In this document: positions 21,465-28,685 of the stretch, piece after piece
Position numbering within the stretch: the stretch's first letter is position 1
How the letters are laid out: every line of letters starts with the position of its first letter
Assembly (NCBI RefSeq): GCF_003627955.1
Contig: NZ_RBWS01000004.1
Location: forward strand, 248,001 to 312,000
Length of the DNA: 64,000 bases
DNA from: Sphingobacterium puteale
Lineage (GTDB): Bacteria > Bacteroidota > Bacteroidia > Sphingobacteriales > Sphingobacteriaceae
Reading direction: 5' to 3'
Notes under the pieces: generated by a model
The model's database searches: none
Told to the model about the DNA's origin: nothing
The model's input: only the letters and a program-made list of their open reading frames with translations
Made by a program: the position numbers and the translations under genes

Positions 21465-22037
21465 TTATCCTGCATCATGTATTTTATCCAATGGTTTACG
21501 TTTATTCTCTTTGATATGCTTAAAATGACTAGGAGTCAGTCCGGTAACCTTTTTGAATTGATTGCTTAAATAAGCAACGCTGGAATAGTTCAACTGATAG
21601 GCGATTTCGCTTAGTGTCAATTCATCATAGACCAAAAGTTCCTTCACGTATTCAATCTTTTGGCTAATGAAATATTTTTCGATTGTCATGCCTTCAACAT
21701 CCGAGAATAAATTCGAAATATAATTATAATCATGGTAAATCTGATTACTTATTATTTCCGATAAATTAAGATTGGTATTGTTATGTTGGTTGCGGATTAA
21801 GTCCAGGACCAAATGCTTGACCTGCTCAATCAATACCGTTCTTTTGTCATCGATGAGTTCAAAACCAAGGGCGGAGAAGCTTTCGGCTAGCTGAGCCGAT
21901 TGTTCCCGGTCTAATGTCTCTTCAATTTCGACCTGTCCTAAAGAAATATGTTTAATATGAAGATTAAGCTTGGCCAATTCGTTTTCGACGACCATGATGC
22001 ATCTATTGCATACCATATTCTTTATTGCGAGTTTCAT
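21465..22037 (-). CDS. AraC-family regulator with N-terminal HMA-like metal-binding domain
   Basis: A 190-residue protein with two parts. Residues 1-65 resemble a heavy-metal-associated ferredoxin-like domain: NMVCNRCIMVVENEL has the CxxC metal pair (Cys10, Cys13), then ISLGQVEIEE and FSALGFELIDD. Residues about 85-180 form a double helix-turn-helix of the AraC type (LTLSEIAYQLNYSSVAYLS, FKKVTGLTPSHFK). It could sense a thiophilic metal through the CxxC pair and act on DNA directly. No metal transporter or chaperone lies next to it. Upstream is a short run of CAAATC hexamers (22061-22084). The fusion is visible; metal binding is inferred. Confidence 0.85.
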   Translation of the reverse strand: MKLAIKNMVCNRCIMVVENELAKLNLHIKHISLGQVEIEETLDREQSAQLAESFSALGFELIDDKRTVLIEQVKHLVLDLIRNQHNNTNLNLSEIISNQIYHDYNYISNLFSDVEGMTIEKYFISQKIEYVKELLVYDELTLSEIAYQLNYSSVAYLSNQFKKVTGLTPSHFKHIKENKRKPLDKIHDAG

Positions 22038-22205
22038 TCGATTATTTTTAATACAAGTTACAAATCCAAATCCAAACCCAAAAATCGCAAATTAATCGGA
22101 CATTTCTGTTGTAAGATTTAGGTGATATGTTGTAGCATTTTGGTGCTTTCTGCGGAGCTATCCATACAGTTTGTCTAGCCGTTGGAACTGACGTGCTGAT
22201 CAACG

Positions 22206-22748
22206 CTAGGGATTAATCACAATAGGGGTACCAATGGGGACGGCCTGGTAAAGTTCATCGATTTCTGTGTTGGTTAACGCCATGCAGCCGAGTGTCCAGT
22301 CTGTCCAACGTTGTAATTTCCCGATAAAGCCCATTCCATTTCTTAAGCCATGGATTTTGATGTCACCACCCGCAGTTTTGCCCAAAGATCTGGCATAGAC
22401 GATATTTTGATCATTCGGATAGGAAATCCCTAGGTTCTTGTGGTATCCACTGTACTGATTTTTATCGTTGATATAATATAATCCTTCCGGTGTCTTTAAG
22501 TCACCTTCAATTTTTTTAGCACCAATCGGTTCTCCGCCCAGCGATATTTGGTAGGATTTGAGCAATTTGCCTTGCGCATAAACTGATAGGGTTCGTTTGG
22601 ATTTATAGACCACAAGTTTGTCGACCACCGCATTTTTTGGTAAGCGGGGTTCAGGATAAAGGTTATAGGCGGTAACCCCAAGAATCAATAGGAGGAATAC
22701 GACAGCAACGATTTTTAGCCAGTTGCGGCAATTTCTATTTCGTTTCAT
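22206..22748 (-). CDS. L,D-transpeptidase (YkuD domain)
   Basis: A 180-residue, membrane-anchored or exported enzyme that forms 3-3 crosslinks in peptidoglycan or attaches proteins to it. A basic start (MKRNRNCRNWLK) and one hydrophobic segment (residues 11-29) precede the catalytic YkuD domain (about 45-180). The active-site region is IHGLRNGMGF (His133) and WTDWTLGCMALTN with the nucleophile Cys155. The usual SxGC is TLGC here, a tolerated change. Length is near minimal, so there is no extra peptidoglycan-binding domain. Confidence 0.9.
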   Translation of the reverse strand: MKRNRNCRNWLKIVAVVFLLLILGVTAYNLYPEPRLPKNAVVDKLVVYKSKRTLSVYAQGKLLKSYQISLGGEPIGAKKIEGDLKTPEGLYYINDKNQYSGYHKNLGISYPNDQNIVYARSLGKTAGGDIKIHGLRNGMGFIGKLQRWTDWTLGCMALTNTEIDELYQAVPIGTPIVINP

Positions 22749-22807
22749 AAGAATCGCTGATATCTAAATGGGACGGTTAGTATACGTGGAAAACCCAGAT
22801 TTACATC

Positions 22808-22852
22808 AATAGCCCTAGCGAGTTGCTCATAGAGCAACTCGCTAGGGCTATT
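22808..22852. terminator. 21-bp perfect inverted repeat between trpB and the L,D-transpeptidase gene
   Basis: Left arm 22808-22828 and right arm 22832-22852 are perfectly complementary over 21 bases, with a 3-base loop ATA. It lies 16 bases beyond the trpB stop, so termination of trpB is the simplest role. The 3' flank is only weakly T-rich on either strand. An mRNA-stabilising hairpin is an alternative. Confidence 0.75.
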
Positions 22853-22868
22853 TAAATTCAGTGATCTA

Positions 22869-24059
22869 TTAAAATTCACGGTCGACATCCTTGTCTCCAC
22901 GGCCAGATAGGTTAACTATAGCAAGTTTGTTTTTATCTTTCAATAGTTTGACGGCTAGGGCAACAGCATGTGAAGACTCGATTGCCGGGATGATTCCTTC
23001 TAATTTGGAAAGCAATTTATAGGCGGCGATTGCTTCGTCGTCCGTAATAGGATAATAGTTGGCTCGATTGCTGTCCTTTAAAGCGGCATGCTGAGGCGAT
23101 ATGCCCGGATAATCCAGTCCAGCAGATACGGATGTGGATGGGATCGGATTGCCTGTATCGTCAACGAGGCAGTAGGAATAGGTACCTTGAAATACAGTCG
23201 GTTTACCAAACGACAGGGTAGCGGCTGTCTTAGGGTAAGTACCTGATCCACCGCCTTCACCGCCATTGATTTCAACATCTTGATCATCCAGAAAACCTGA
23301 AAATAACCCAATGGCATTTGATCCACCGCCCACACAGGCAAAGATACTGTCCGGAAGACGCCCCTCCTGTTCAAGAATTTGTTGTCGGGCTTCTTTGCCG
23401 ATCACACTCTGAAAATAGCCCACCATTTTAGGATAGGGATGCGGTCCGACATGTGAACCAAGAAGATAATAAGATGTTGGATTTTCGACATAATACATCA
23501 AGGCGGCGTCAACAGCATCTTTAAGTGTTCGGCTTCCTAGATTTGTTGTGACAACCTCAGCCCCCAGCAACTCCATCCGTTTCACATTCAAGGCCTGGCG
23601 GGCGGCATCAATTTCGCCCATAAATACCTTGCATGGAATATTTAAGAGAGCAGCGGCGGTCGCGGTTGCAACTCCATGCTGACCAGCTCCGGTTTCGGCA
23701 ATAATTTCCGTAGCGCCCATTTGTTTTGCCAACAGGATCTGACCGATACAATTGTTGATTTTGTGTGAACCGGTATGATTCAGGTCTTCCCGCTTTAAGT
23801 AGATTCTAGATCCTACATATTCACTCAGGTTCTTTGCAAAATACAAAGGTGAGGGGCGTCCCACATAATGTTTGAGGATGGAGATGAATTCTTTTTGGAA
23901 TTCTTCTTTCTGAACATGGCTATCAAAAAATTCGGCTAATTTATTTAACTGATTTTCCAGAACAGGTGGGATATATGACCCGCCATACTCGCCATATTTA
24001 CCATTGTATTGAAGCATGTTTTCGTTGGCTTCGACAGATGCGCACTTTTCTAGACTCAT
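22869..24059 (-). CDS. trpB: Tryptophan synthase beta chain
   Basis: A PLP enzyme that condenses indole with serine to tryptophan. The 396-residue protein has GEYGGSYIP, the PLP lysine in LNHTGSHKINN (Lys100), ETGAGQHGVATA, the phosphate-binding CVGGGSNAIG, and the TrpB1-type end VNLSGRGDKDV. A second in-frame ATG at 24017 would remove 14 N-terminal residues that are unusual for the family; I keep the longer form with reservation. No trpA or other trp gene is adjacent, so it is an orphan here. The next gene downstream is an unrelated L,D-transpeptidase. Confidence 0.95.
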   Translation of the reverse strand: MSLEKCASVEANENMLQYNGKYGEYGGSYIPPVLENQLNKLAEFFDSHVQKEEFQKEFISILKHYVGRPSPLYFAKNLSEYVGSRIYLKREDLNHTGSHKINNCIGQILLAKQMGATEIIAETGAGQHGVATATAAALLNIPCKVFMGEIDAARQALNVKRMELLGAEVVTTNLGSRTLKDAVDAALMYYVENPTSYYLLGSHVGPHPYPKMVGYFQSVIGKEARQQILEQEGRLPDSIFACVGGGSNAIGLFSGFLDDQDVEINGGEGGGSGTYPKTAATLSFGKPTVFQGTYSYCLVDDTGNPIPSTSVSAGLDYPGISPQHAALKDSNRANYYPITDDEAIAAYKLLSKLEGIIPAIESSHAVALAVKLLKDKNKLAIVNLSGRGDKDVDREF

Positions 24060-24106
24060 TTTAGGCTTAAGTTTCTTGTTGTAAAATTTTGCTTATTAAA
24101 GAAGGC

Positions 24107-24137
24107 TAAATATAATAATCTTTGGAGTCTTTGGAAA
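24107..24137 (-). promoter_or_regulatory. Possible trpB promoter
   Basis: On the minus strand TTTC (24134-24137), 19 bases, then TATATTTA (24107-24114). Each box has one mismatch to TTTG/TAnnTTTG. It lies about 50 bases before trpB. Confidence 0.4.
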
Positions 24138-24199
24138 AAAACAAGCTAATTTTGTTTATGGAGTCCGTGTTTTAGGTCCGAGTCGATGATTATTTGGGT

Positions 24200-24337
24200 C
24201 ATATTCGAGGCTGATTCGGGCCTGAATCGCGTCTGAAAGCAGGTCTGACTAATATTATAGTGTGGTGAATTCGTGCTGAATCCGGGTTTTACTCGGACTC
24301 ACCACGGACTCACCGCGGACTCATGTCGGATTCATGG
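24200..24337. repeat. Degenerate 11-bp-phased repeat array
   Basis: Units of exactly 11 bases follow one another. First come CATATTCGAGG, CTGATTCGGGC, CTGAATCGCGT and CTGAAAGCAGG (24200-24243). Then come GTGAATTCGTG and CTGAATCCGGG (24265-24286). Last come CGGACTCACCA, CGGACTCACCG, CGGACTCATGT and CGGATTCATGG (24294-24337). The shared core is about CNGANTC. The segment is clearly richer in G+C than neighbouring intergenic DNA, and a convincing gene is absent. It lies upstream of trpB and beyond the lgt terminator. Confidence 0.7.
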
Positions 24338-24404
24338 TGACCCAGATGCGACCCCGTTTCGGAACAGGCGGCTACCGCGGTCGGACCGAAGCCGAAGCAT
24401 AACG

Positions 24405-24437
24405 ATAAAAAAAGGCATCTTTTGTAAGAAAGATGCC
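24405..24437 (-). terminator. Rho-independent terminator of lgt
   Basis: On the minus strand a 9-bp stem GGCATCTTT/AAAGATGCC with a 6-base loop is followed by seven T. It is 45 bases after the lgt stop. Confidence 0.88.
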
Positions 24438-24481
24438 AGCTATATATTGACGTTGCGAACTGTCTCAGATCTCTGTGTATT

Positions 24482-25297
24482 TTAAGCTTTTGGTTTTCGG
24501 AAAATAAAATAGAGACCGACCAAAATAAAAGGTATACTCAAAAGCTGTCCCATATTGAGCAACATGCTTTGTTCAAAGGCTTCTTGATCAATTTTAAAAT
24601 GTTCCAACACCATCCGCGCACCAAATAATAAAACCATAAAAATACCGAACAATTTTCCTTTTTGACGATTCGGGTTCGATTTGAATAAGAAGCCGATAAT
24701 AATAAAGATGATAATATAGGCGATGGCCTCATAGAGCTGGCCCGGATGGCGGGGGATATTGTCATGACGCTCAAAAATTATTGCCCAGGGCATATCCGTA
24801 GGTGTGCCCACCATTTCCGAATTGAAAAAATTACCAATCCGGATCAATGCGCCGGCGATAGGTACCACCACAACCAATCGGTCCGCTAACCATAAAAAGT
24901 CAGTCTTTGTCTTGCGGCAGAAGAGGTAGAGTGCGACAAGGATACCAATGGCTCCACCATGGGAGGCCAATCCTGCAAAACCGGTCACCTGGAATCCGTT
25001 TTTATCCCATTTGAAAGGGAGGAAAATTTCGAGGATATGGTCTTTATAATAGTCAAAATCGTAGAACAGGCAATGACCAAGTCGTGCGCCGATCAGTGTG
25101 CCGAGGAAGATATAGATGGAGAGCTGATCCAGTTGCTCTTGCGTGCGGCCTTCTTTTTTGAAAATGCGCAACATAATAACATAGGACACAAAGAATGCGA
25201 GGAGCCAACATAGGGCGTAATAGCGTAGGGCAAATGCGCCAAAGTTGAACATCTCGGGATCTACGTTCCAATGTATTGCACTTAGTATTGAATTCAT
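24482..25297 (-). CDS. lgt: Prolipoprotein diacylglyceryl transferase
   Basis: An inner-membrane enzyme that moves diacylglycerol from phosphatidylglycerol to the lipobox cysteine of prolipoproteins. The 271-residue protein has seven likely membrane helices, the HGG motif region FAGLASHGGAIG, the family signature IRIGNFFNSEMVG with its essential Arg and Asn, and RHPGQLYEAIAYI. It is needed for the many lipoproteins in this window. It is transcribed alone, divergently from the M42 peptidase gene. Confidence 0.96.
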   Translation of the reverse strand: MNSILSAIHWNVDPEMFNFGAFALRYYALCWLLAFFVSYVIMLRIFKKEGRTQEQLDQLSIYIFLGTLIGARLGHCLFYDFDYYKDHILEIFLPFKWDKNGFQVTGFAGLASHGGAIGILVALYLFCRKTKTDFLWLADRLVVVVPIAGALIRIGNFFNSEMVGTPTDMPWAIIFERHDNIPRHPGQLYEAIAYIIIFIIIGFLFKSNPNRQKGKLFGIFMVLLFGARMVLEHFKIDQEAFEQSMLLNMGQLLSIPFILVGLYFIFRKPKA

Positions 25298-25400
25298 ATT
25301 TTTTATGTCTGTTTAAATTACTAAGGTAAAGATAAGGTTTAATCTTATTTTTCAATAAAATGAAAGTGAAATGTAAAAGGAATATTCCAAAAAACATTTT

Positions 25401-25408
25401 TACTTTTG
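25401..25408 (+). promoter_or_regulatory. -7 box of a likely promoter for the M42 peptidase gene
   Basis: TACTTTTG matches TAnnTTTG fully, 51 bases before the ATG. I see no TTTG at the expected -33 distance, so support is partial. Confidence 0.4.
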
Positions 25409-25459
25409 CATTTCATTGAAATTTTCATATTTTGACGAAAGTAAATAGAAAAGGAAAAG

Positions 25460-26578
25460 ATGGCTGAAAAGAATAAGAAAAAAGAACCGAAAACGACAGC
25501 AGTTGTAACAAAAGATTCGCTTTCATTTTTTGAGAAATATATAAACAATGCATCACCCACAGGTTTTGAATGGGACGGTCAGCGCTTATGGCTGGATTAT
25601 CTGAAACCTTATGTGGACGAAACATTCGTGGATAACTATGGTACCGCAGTTGGTGTTATCAACCCCAAAGCGAGCTATAAAGTAGTGATCGAAGCACATG
25701 CTGATGAAATCTCCTGGTTTGTCAATTACATTACAAAAGATGGATTGATCTATGTGGTGCGGAATGGTGGTTCGGATCATCAGATTGCGCCTTCCAAGCG
25801 GGTAAACATTCATACCGAAAAAGGGATCGTAAAGGCGGTATTTGGCTGGCCTGCCATTCATACTCGTTCGGGCGAGAAAGAAGAAAATCCTTCCCTAAAA
25901 AATATATTTTTGGATTGTGGCTGCAGTTCCAAAGAGGAAGTGGAGGCTTTGGGGGTGCACGTTGGCTGTGTGATTACCTACGAGGATACCTTTTCGATCC
26001 TGAACGACCGTTATTATATCGGACGTGCCCTGGACAACCGTGCCGGTGGCTTTATGATTGCTGAGGTCGCTCGTCTGCTGAAAGAGAATAAAAAGAAATT
26101 GCCGTTTGGATTATATATCGTAAATTCGGTGCAGGAAGAGATCGGTTTGCGCGGTGCTGAAATGATTGCAGATCGCATTAAGCCGAATGTTGCCATTGTG
26201 ACTGATGTGACGCATGATACCCAAACGCCAATGATCAATAAGATCACTCAAGGAGATTTATTCTCCGGAAAAGGACCGGTATTGTCTTATGCTCCGGCGG
26301 TTCAGGTCAACTTGAATAAGCTGTTGGTGAAAGTCGCCGAGGAAAATAATATCCCGTTCCAACGTCAGGCATGTTCACGTTATACAGGAACAGATACTGA
26401 CGCTTTTGCTTATAGCAATGGCGGCGTGCCTTCAGCGTTGATTTCTTTGCCGTTGCGGTATATGCATACAACGGTTGAAATGGTGCACAAAGAGGATGTC
26501 GACAATGTGATCCGGTTGATCTATCATACGTTGTTGAATATCGAGGATGGACAGGACTTTAGAACATTTACAAAATAG
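25460..26578 (+). CDS. M42-family aminopeptidase/endoglucanase-type metallopeptidase
   Basis: A 372-residue cytoplasmic di-metal peptidase of the M42 group (PepA/FrvX-like), which removes N-terminal residues from peptides. Metal-site motifs appear in order: EAHADEISW (first His/Asp), GRALDNRAGG (bridging Asp), VQEEIGLRGA (catalytic Glu pair), VTDVTHD (Asp ligand) and LRYMHTTVE (last His). The start is a lysine-rich MAEKNKKKEPK without signal peptide. The DUF3467 gene follows after 37 bases on the same strand. Confidence 0.92.
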   Translation: MAEKNKKKEPKTTAVVTKDSLSFFEKYINNASPTGFEWDGQRLWLDYLKPYVDETFVDNYGTAVGVINPKASYKVVIEAHADEISWFVNYITKDGLIYVVRNGGSDHQIAPSKRVNIHTEKGIVKAVFGWPAIHTRSGEKEENPSLKNIFLDCGCSSKEEVEALGVHVGCVITYEDTFSILNDRYYIGRALDNRAGGFMIAEVARLLKENKKKLPFGLYIVNSVQEEIGLRGAEMIADRIKPNVAIVTDVTHDTQTPMINKITQGDLFSGKGPVLSYAPAVQVNLNKLLVKVAEENNIPFQRQACSRYTGTDTDAFAYSNGGVPSALISLPLRYMHTTVEMVHKEDVDNVIRLIYHTLLNIEDGQDFRTFTK

Positions 26579-26615
26579 AATTTAGGATTATATTAACTTA
26601 TCATTTAGAATTATT

Positions 26616-26957
26616 ATGGAAAATAACCAAAATCAAAACGAATTGAGCATCGAGTTGACAGAAGAAGTAGCAGAAGGAATCTACTCAAATCTTGCGATTA
26701 TCACTCACTCTAATACAGAATTTGTGGTTGACTTTATCCGTGTGATGCCAGGAGTGCCAAAAGCAAAAGTGAAATCAAGAATCGTTTTGACTCCGGAGCA
26801 CGCAAAACGCTTGTTAGGTGCATTGGTTGATAACGTGAATCGTTTCGAAGCTCTGAACGGTCCGATTAAAATGGATGTAGGTGTTGCCGAACAACCTCAA
26901 CAAGGTGGCGACCCAACTGTAGCATTTCCTTTCGGAACTCCTCAAGGTCAAGCATAG
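26616..26957 (+). CDS. DUF3467 family small protein
   Basis: A 113-residue soluble protein of the DUF3467 family: the core NLAIITHSNTEFVVDFIRVMPG and SRIVLTPEHAKRLLGALVDN is characteristic. Function is unknown; relatives are widespread in Bacteroidota and often lie near housekeeping genes. The tail is rich in Gln and Gly. It is probably co-transcribed with the upstream peptidase gene, and a terminator follows. Confidence 0.88.
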   Translation: MENNQNQNELSIELTEEVAEGIYSNLAIITHSNTEFVVDFIRVMPGVPKAKVKSRIVLTPEHAKRLLGALVDNVNRFEALNGPIKMDVGVAEQPQQGGDPTVAFPFGTPQGQA

Positions 26958-26982
26958 TCAATAGTATAATCTATCGATAATT

Positions 26983-27017
26983 AAGGTGCCAATAAAACAA
27001 TTGGCGCCTTTTTTTGT
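26983..27017 (+). terminator. Rho-independent terminator after DUF3467
   Basis: Stem AAGGTGCCAAT/ATTGGCGCCTT with one T-G pair, then seven T. Confidence 0.88.
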
Positions 27018-27108
27018 CTCCATTTGTGGTTGCTGGGCTACGCTGGTATTTGGGCTTGGGCCCGACTTTTGCTATTTTTAGATAAACTTATTTCAAAAGG
27101 AGATTTAT

Positions 27109-28617
27109 ATGGATATTCAAGTGCGCAACTTGACAAAGAAGGATTATGTTGATTTGAAAAAATCAATGGAACAAGCTTATGATGGTGTAGGGGATACCTG
27201 GTCAAAGGAAAATATTCAGGATCTGATCGAGATATTTCCCGAAGGACAATTGTGCGTGGAGATCGATGGGCATGTGGTTGCCTGTGCGCTATCCATTATC
27301 CTCAATTCCAAAAAGAACAACATCTATGATAGTTATTATGATATTATTGATGACGGTAAATTCAGCAAACATAGCGATGACGGAGATACGTTGTATGGTA
27401 TCGAAGTATTCGTCCATCCAGAACATCGTGCATTGCGATTGGGCCGGCGCCTCTATGATGCACGTAAGGAGCTGTGCGAGCAGATGAACTTAAAATGTAT
27501 CGTTGCCGGCGGACGGATTCCCAATTACCATAATTATGCGGACAAGATGAGTCCGAGAGTCTATATTGAGAAGGTAAAACGCAAAGAGATTTATGATCCG
27601 ACATTGACGTTTCAGCTTTCCAATGACTTTCATGTCAAAAAGGTGCTGAAACATTATCTCCCGGAAGATGCCGAGTCGATGGAATTTGCTACTTTGCTGG
27701 AATGGAATAATATTTATTACGAATCGGAAACCCGGTCGATCTCAACGACCAAACAGACGATCCGTCTGGGATTGGTGCAGTGGCAGATGCGTTTATTCGA
27801 TAATATCGAAGCGTTTTATGACCAGATCGAATTCTTTGTGGATACGGTAAGCGACTACGGAACAGACTTTATTATGTTTCCCGAGTTTTTTAACACACCA
27901 TTAATGAGTCCATATAACGATCTTCCCGAGCGATTGGCAATGGAAAGGCTGGCCCGGCATACTTCCGAAATTATTGATCGGATCCAGCAATTTGCGGTTT
28001 CCTATAATGTGAATATTATTGCTGGCTCTATGCCGCTGATGGAAAATAAGAAACTCTATAATGTTTCTTACCTATGCCATCGTAATGGTAAGCTGGATGA
28101 GTTCAAGAAAATTCATATTACGCCAAATGAATTTAAATACTATGGTATGGTAGGTGGAAGTGAGGTGAAGGTATTTGATACAGATTGTGGTAAGGTCGGC
28201 CTACTGATTTGTTATGATGTGGAGTTTCCGGAATTGAGCCGTATTTTGGCTGACCAGGGCATGCAGATTTTATTTGTGCCTTTTATGACCGATACCCAAA
28301 ATGGTTATATTCGGGTCAGGACCTGTGCACAGGCCCGTGCCATCGAAAACGAATGTTATGTGGCCATAGCAGGGTCTGTTGGCAACTTGCCACGTGTCAA
28401 CAACATGGATATCCAATATTCGCAATCCGCAGTCTTTACGCCGTCGGATTTTGCGTTTCCGAATAATGCCATCAAGGCTGAGGCCACACCCAATGCGGAG
28501 ATGGTGCTGATTGCTGATGTGGATCTCTACGCCCTTCGCGACCTGCATGAATATGGTACGGTAAAAGTCAAAAAAGACCGACGTAAAGACTTATATGAGG
28601 TAAAACTTTTGAAATAA
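27109..28617 (+). CDS. Fused GNAT acetyltransferase and nitrilase-family carbon-nitrogen hydrolase
   Basis: A 502-residue two-domain cytoplasmic protein. Residues about 1-180 form a GNAT N-acetyltransferase: the acetyl-CoA loop region is GIEVFVHPEHRALRLGRRLYDAR. Residues about 220-500 form a nitrilase-superfamily amidohydrolase with the Glu-Lys-Cys triad: Glu259 in MFPEFF, Lys334 in KKIHITP and Cys368 in LLICYDVEFPE. Substrates are unknown. The architecture suggests that one domain acts on an amine or amide that the other domain makes or consumes. AAAGGAG lies 6-7 bases before the ATG. It stands as a single gene after a terminator. Confidence 0.93.
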   Translation: MDIQVRNLTKKDYVDLKKSMEQAYDGVGDTWSKENIQDLIEIFPEGQLCVEIDGHVVACALSIILNSKKNNIYDSYYDIIDDGKFSKHSDDGDTLYGIEVFVHPEHRALRLGRRLYDARKELCEQMNLKCIVAGGRIPNYHNYADKMSPRVYIEKVKRKEIYDPTLTFQLSNDFHVKKVLKHYLPEDAESMEFATLLEWNNIYYESETRSISTTKQTIRLGLVQWQMRLFDNIEAFYDQIEFFVDTVSDYGTDFIMFPEFFNTPLMSPYNDLPERLAMERLARHTSEIIDRIQQFAVSYNVNIIAGSMPLMENKKLYNVSYLCHRNGKLDEFKKIHITPNEFKYYGMVGGSEVKVFDTDCGKVGLLICYDVEFPELSRILADQGMQILFVPFMTDTQNGYIRVRTCAQARAIENECYVAIAGSVGNLPRVNNMDIQYSQSAVFTPSDFAFPNNAIKAEATPNAEMVLIADVDLYALRDLHEYGTVKVKKDRRKDLYEVKLLK

Positions 28618-28628
28618 TTGCGCTGTAT

Positions 28629-28646
28629 TTTTGAAGCGCTTCAAAA
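28629..28646. promoter_or_regulatory. 18-bp perfect palindrome upstream of the M13 peptidase gene
   Basis: TTTTGAAGCGCTTCAAAA is a perfect palindrome without a loop. It overlaps TATTTTTG (28626-28633), a full -7 box match. A regulator site over the promoter and a weak terminator for the preceding gene are both possible; the lack of a T tract favours the site. Confidence 0.5.
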
Positions 28647-28685
28647 TATGCTTAGCTTTAGTTATATTCTTTAATCTAATAAAGT

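Noticed and set aside
24200-24337. Possible CRISPR array
   Set aside because: Units are 11 bases, degenerate and contiguous, with no spacers of constant size and no cas genes.
24273-24485. 70-codon open frame on the plus strand
   Set aside because: It lies in the 11-bp-phased array and the lgt terminator, has no family features and no promoter; repeats alone explain the open frame.
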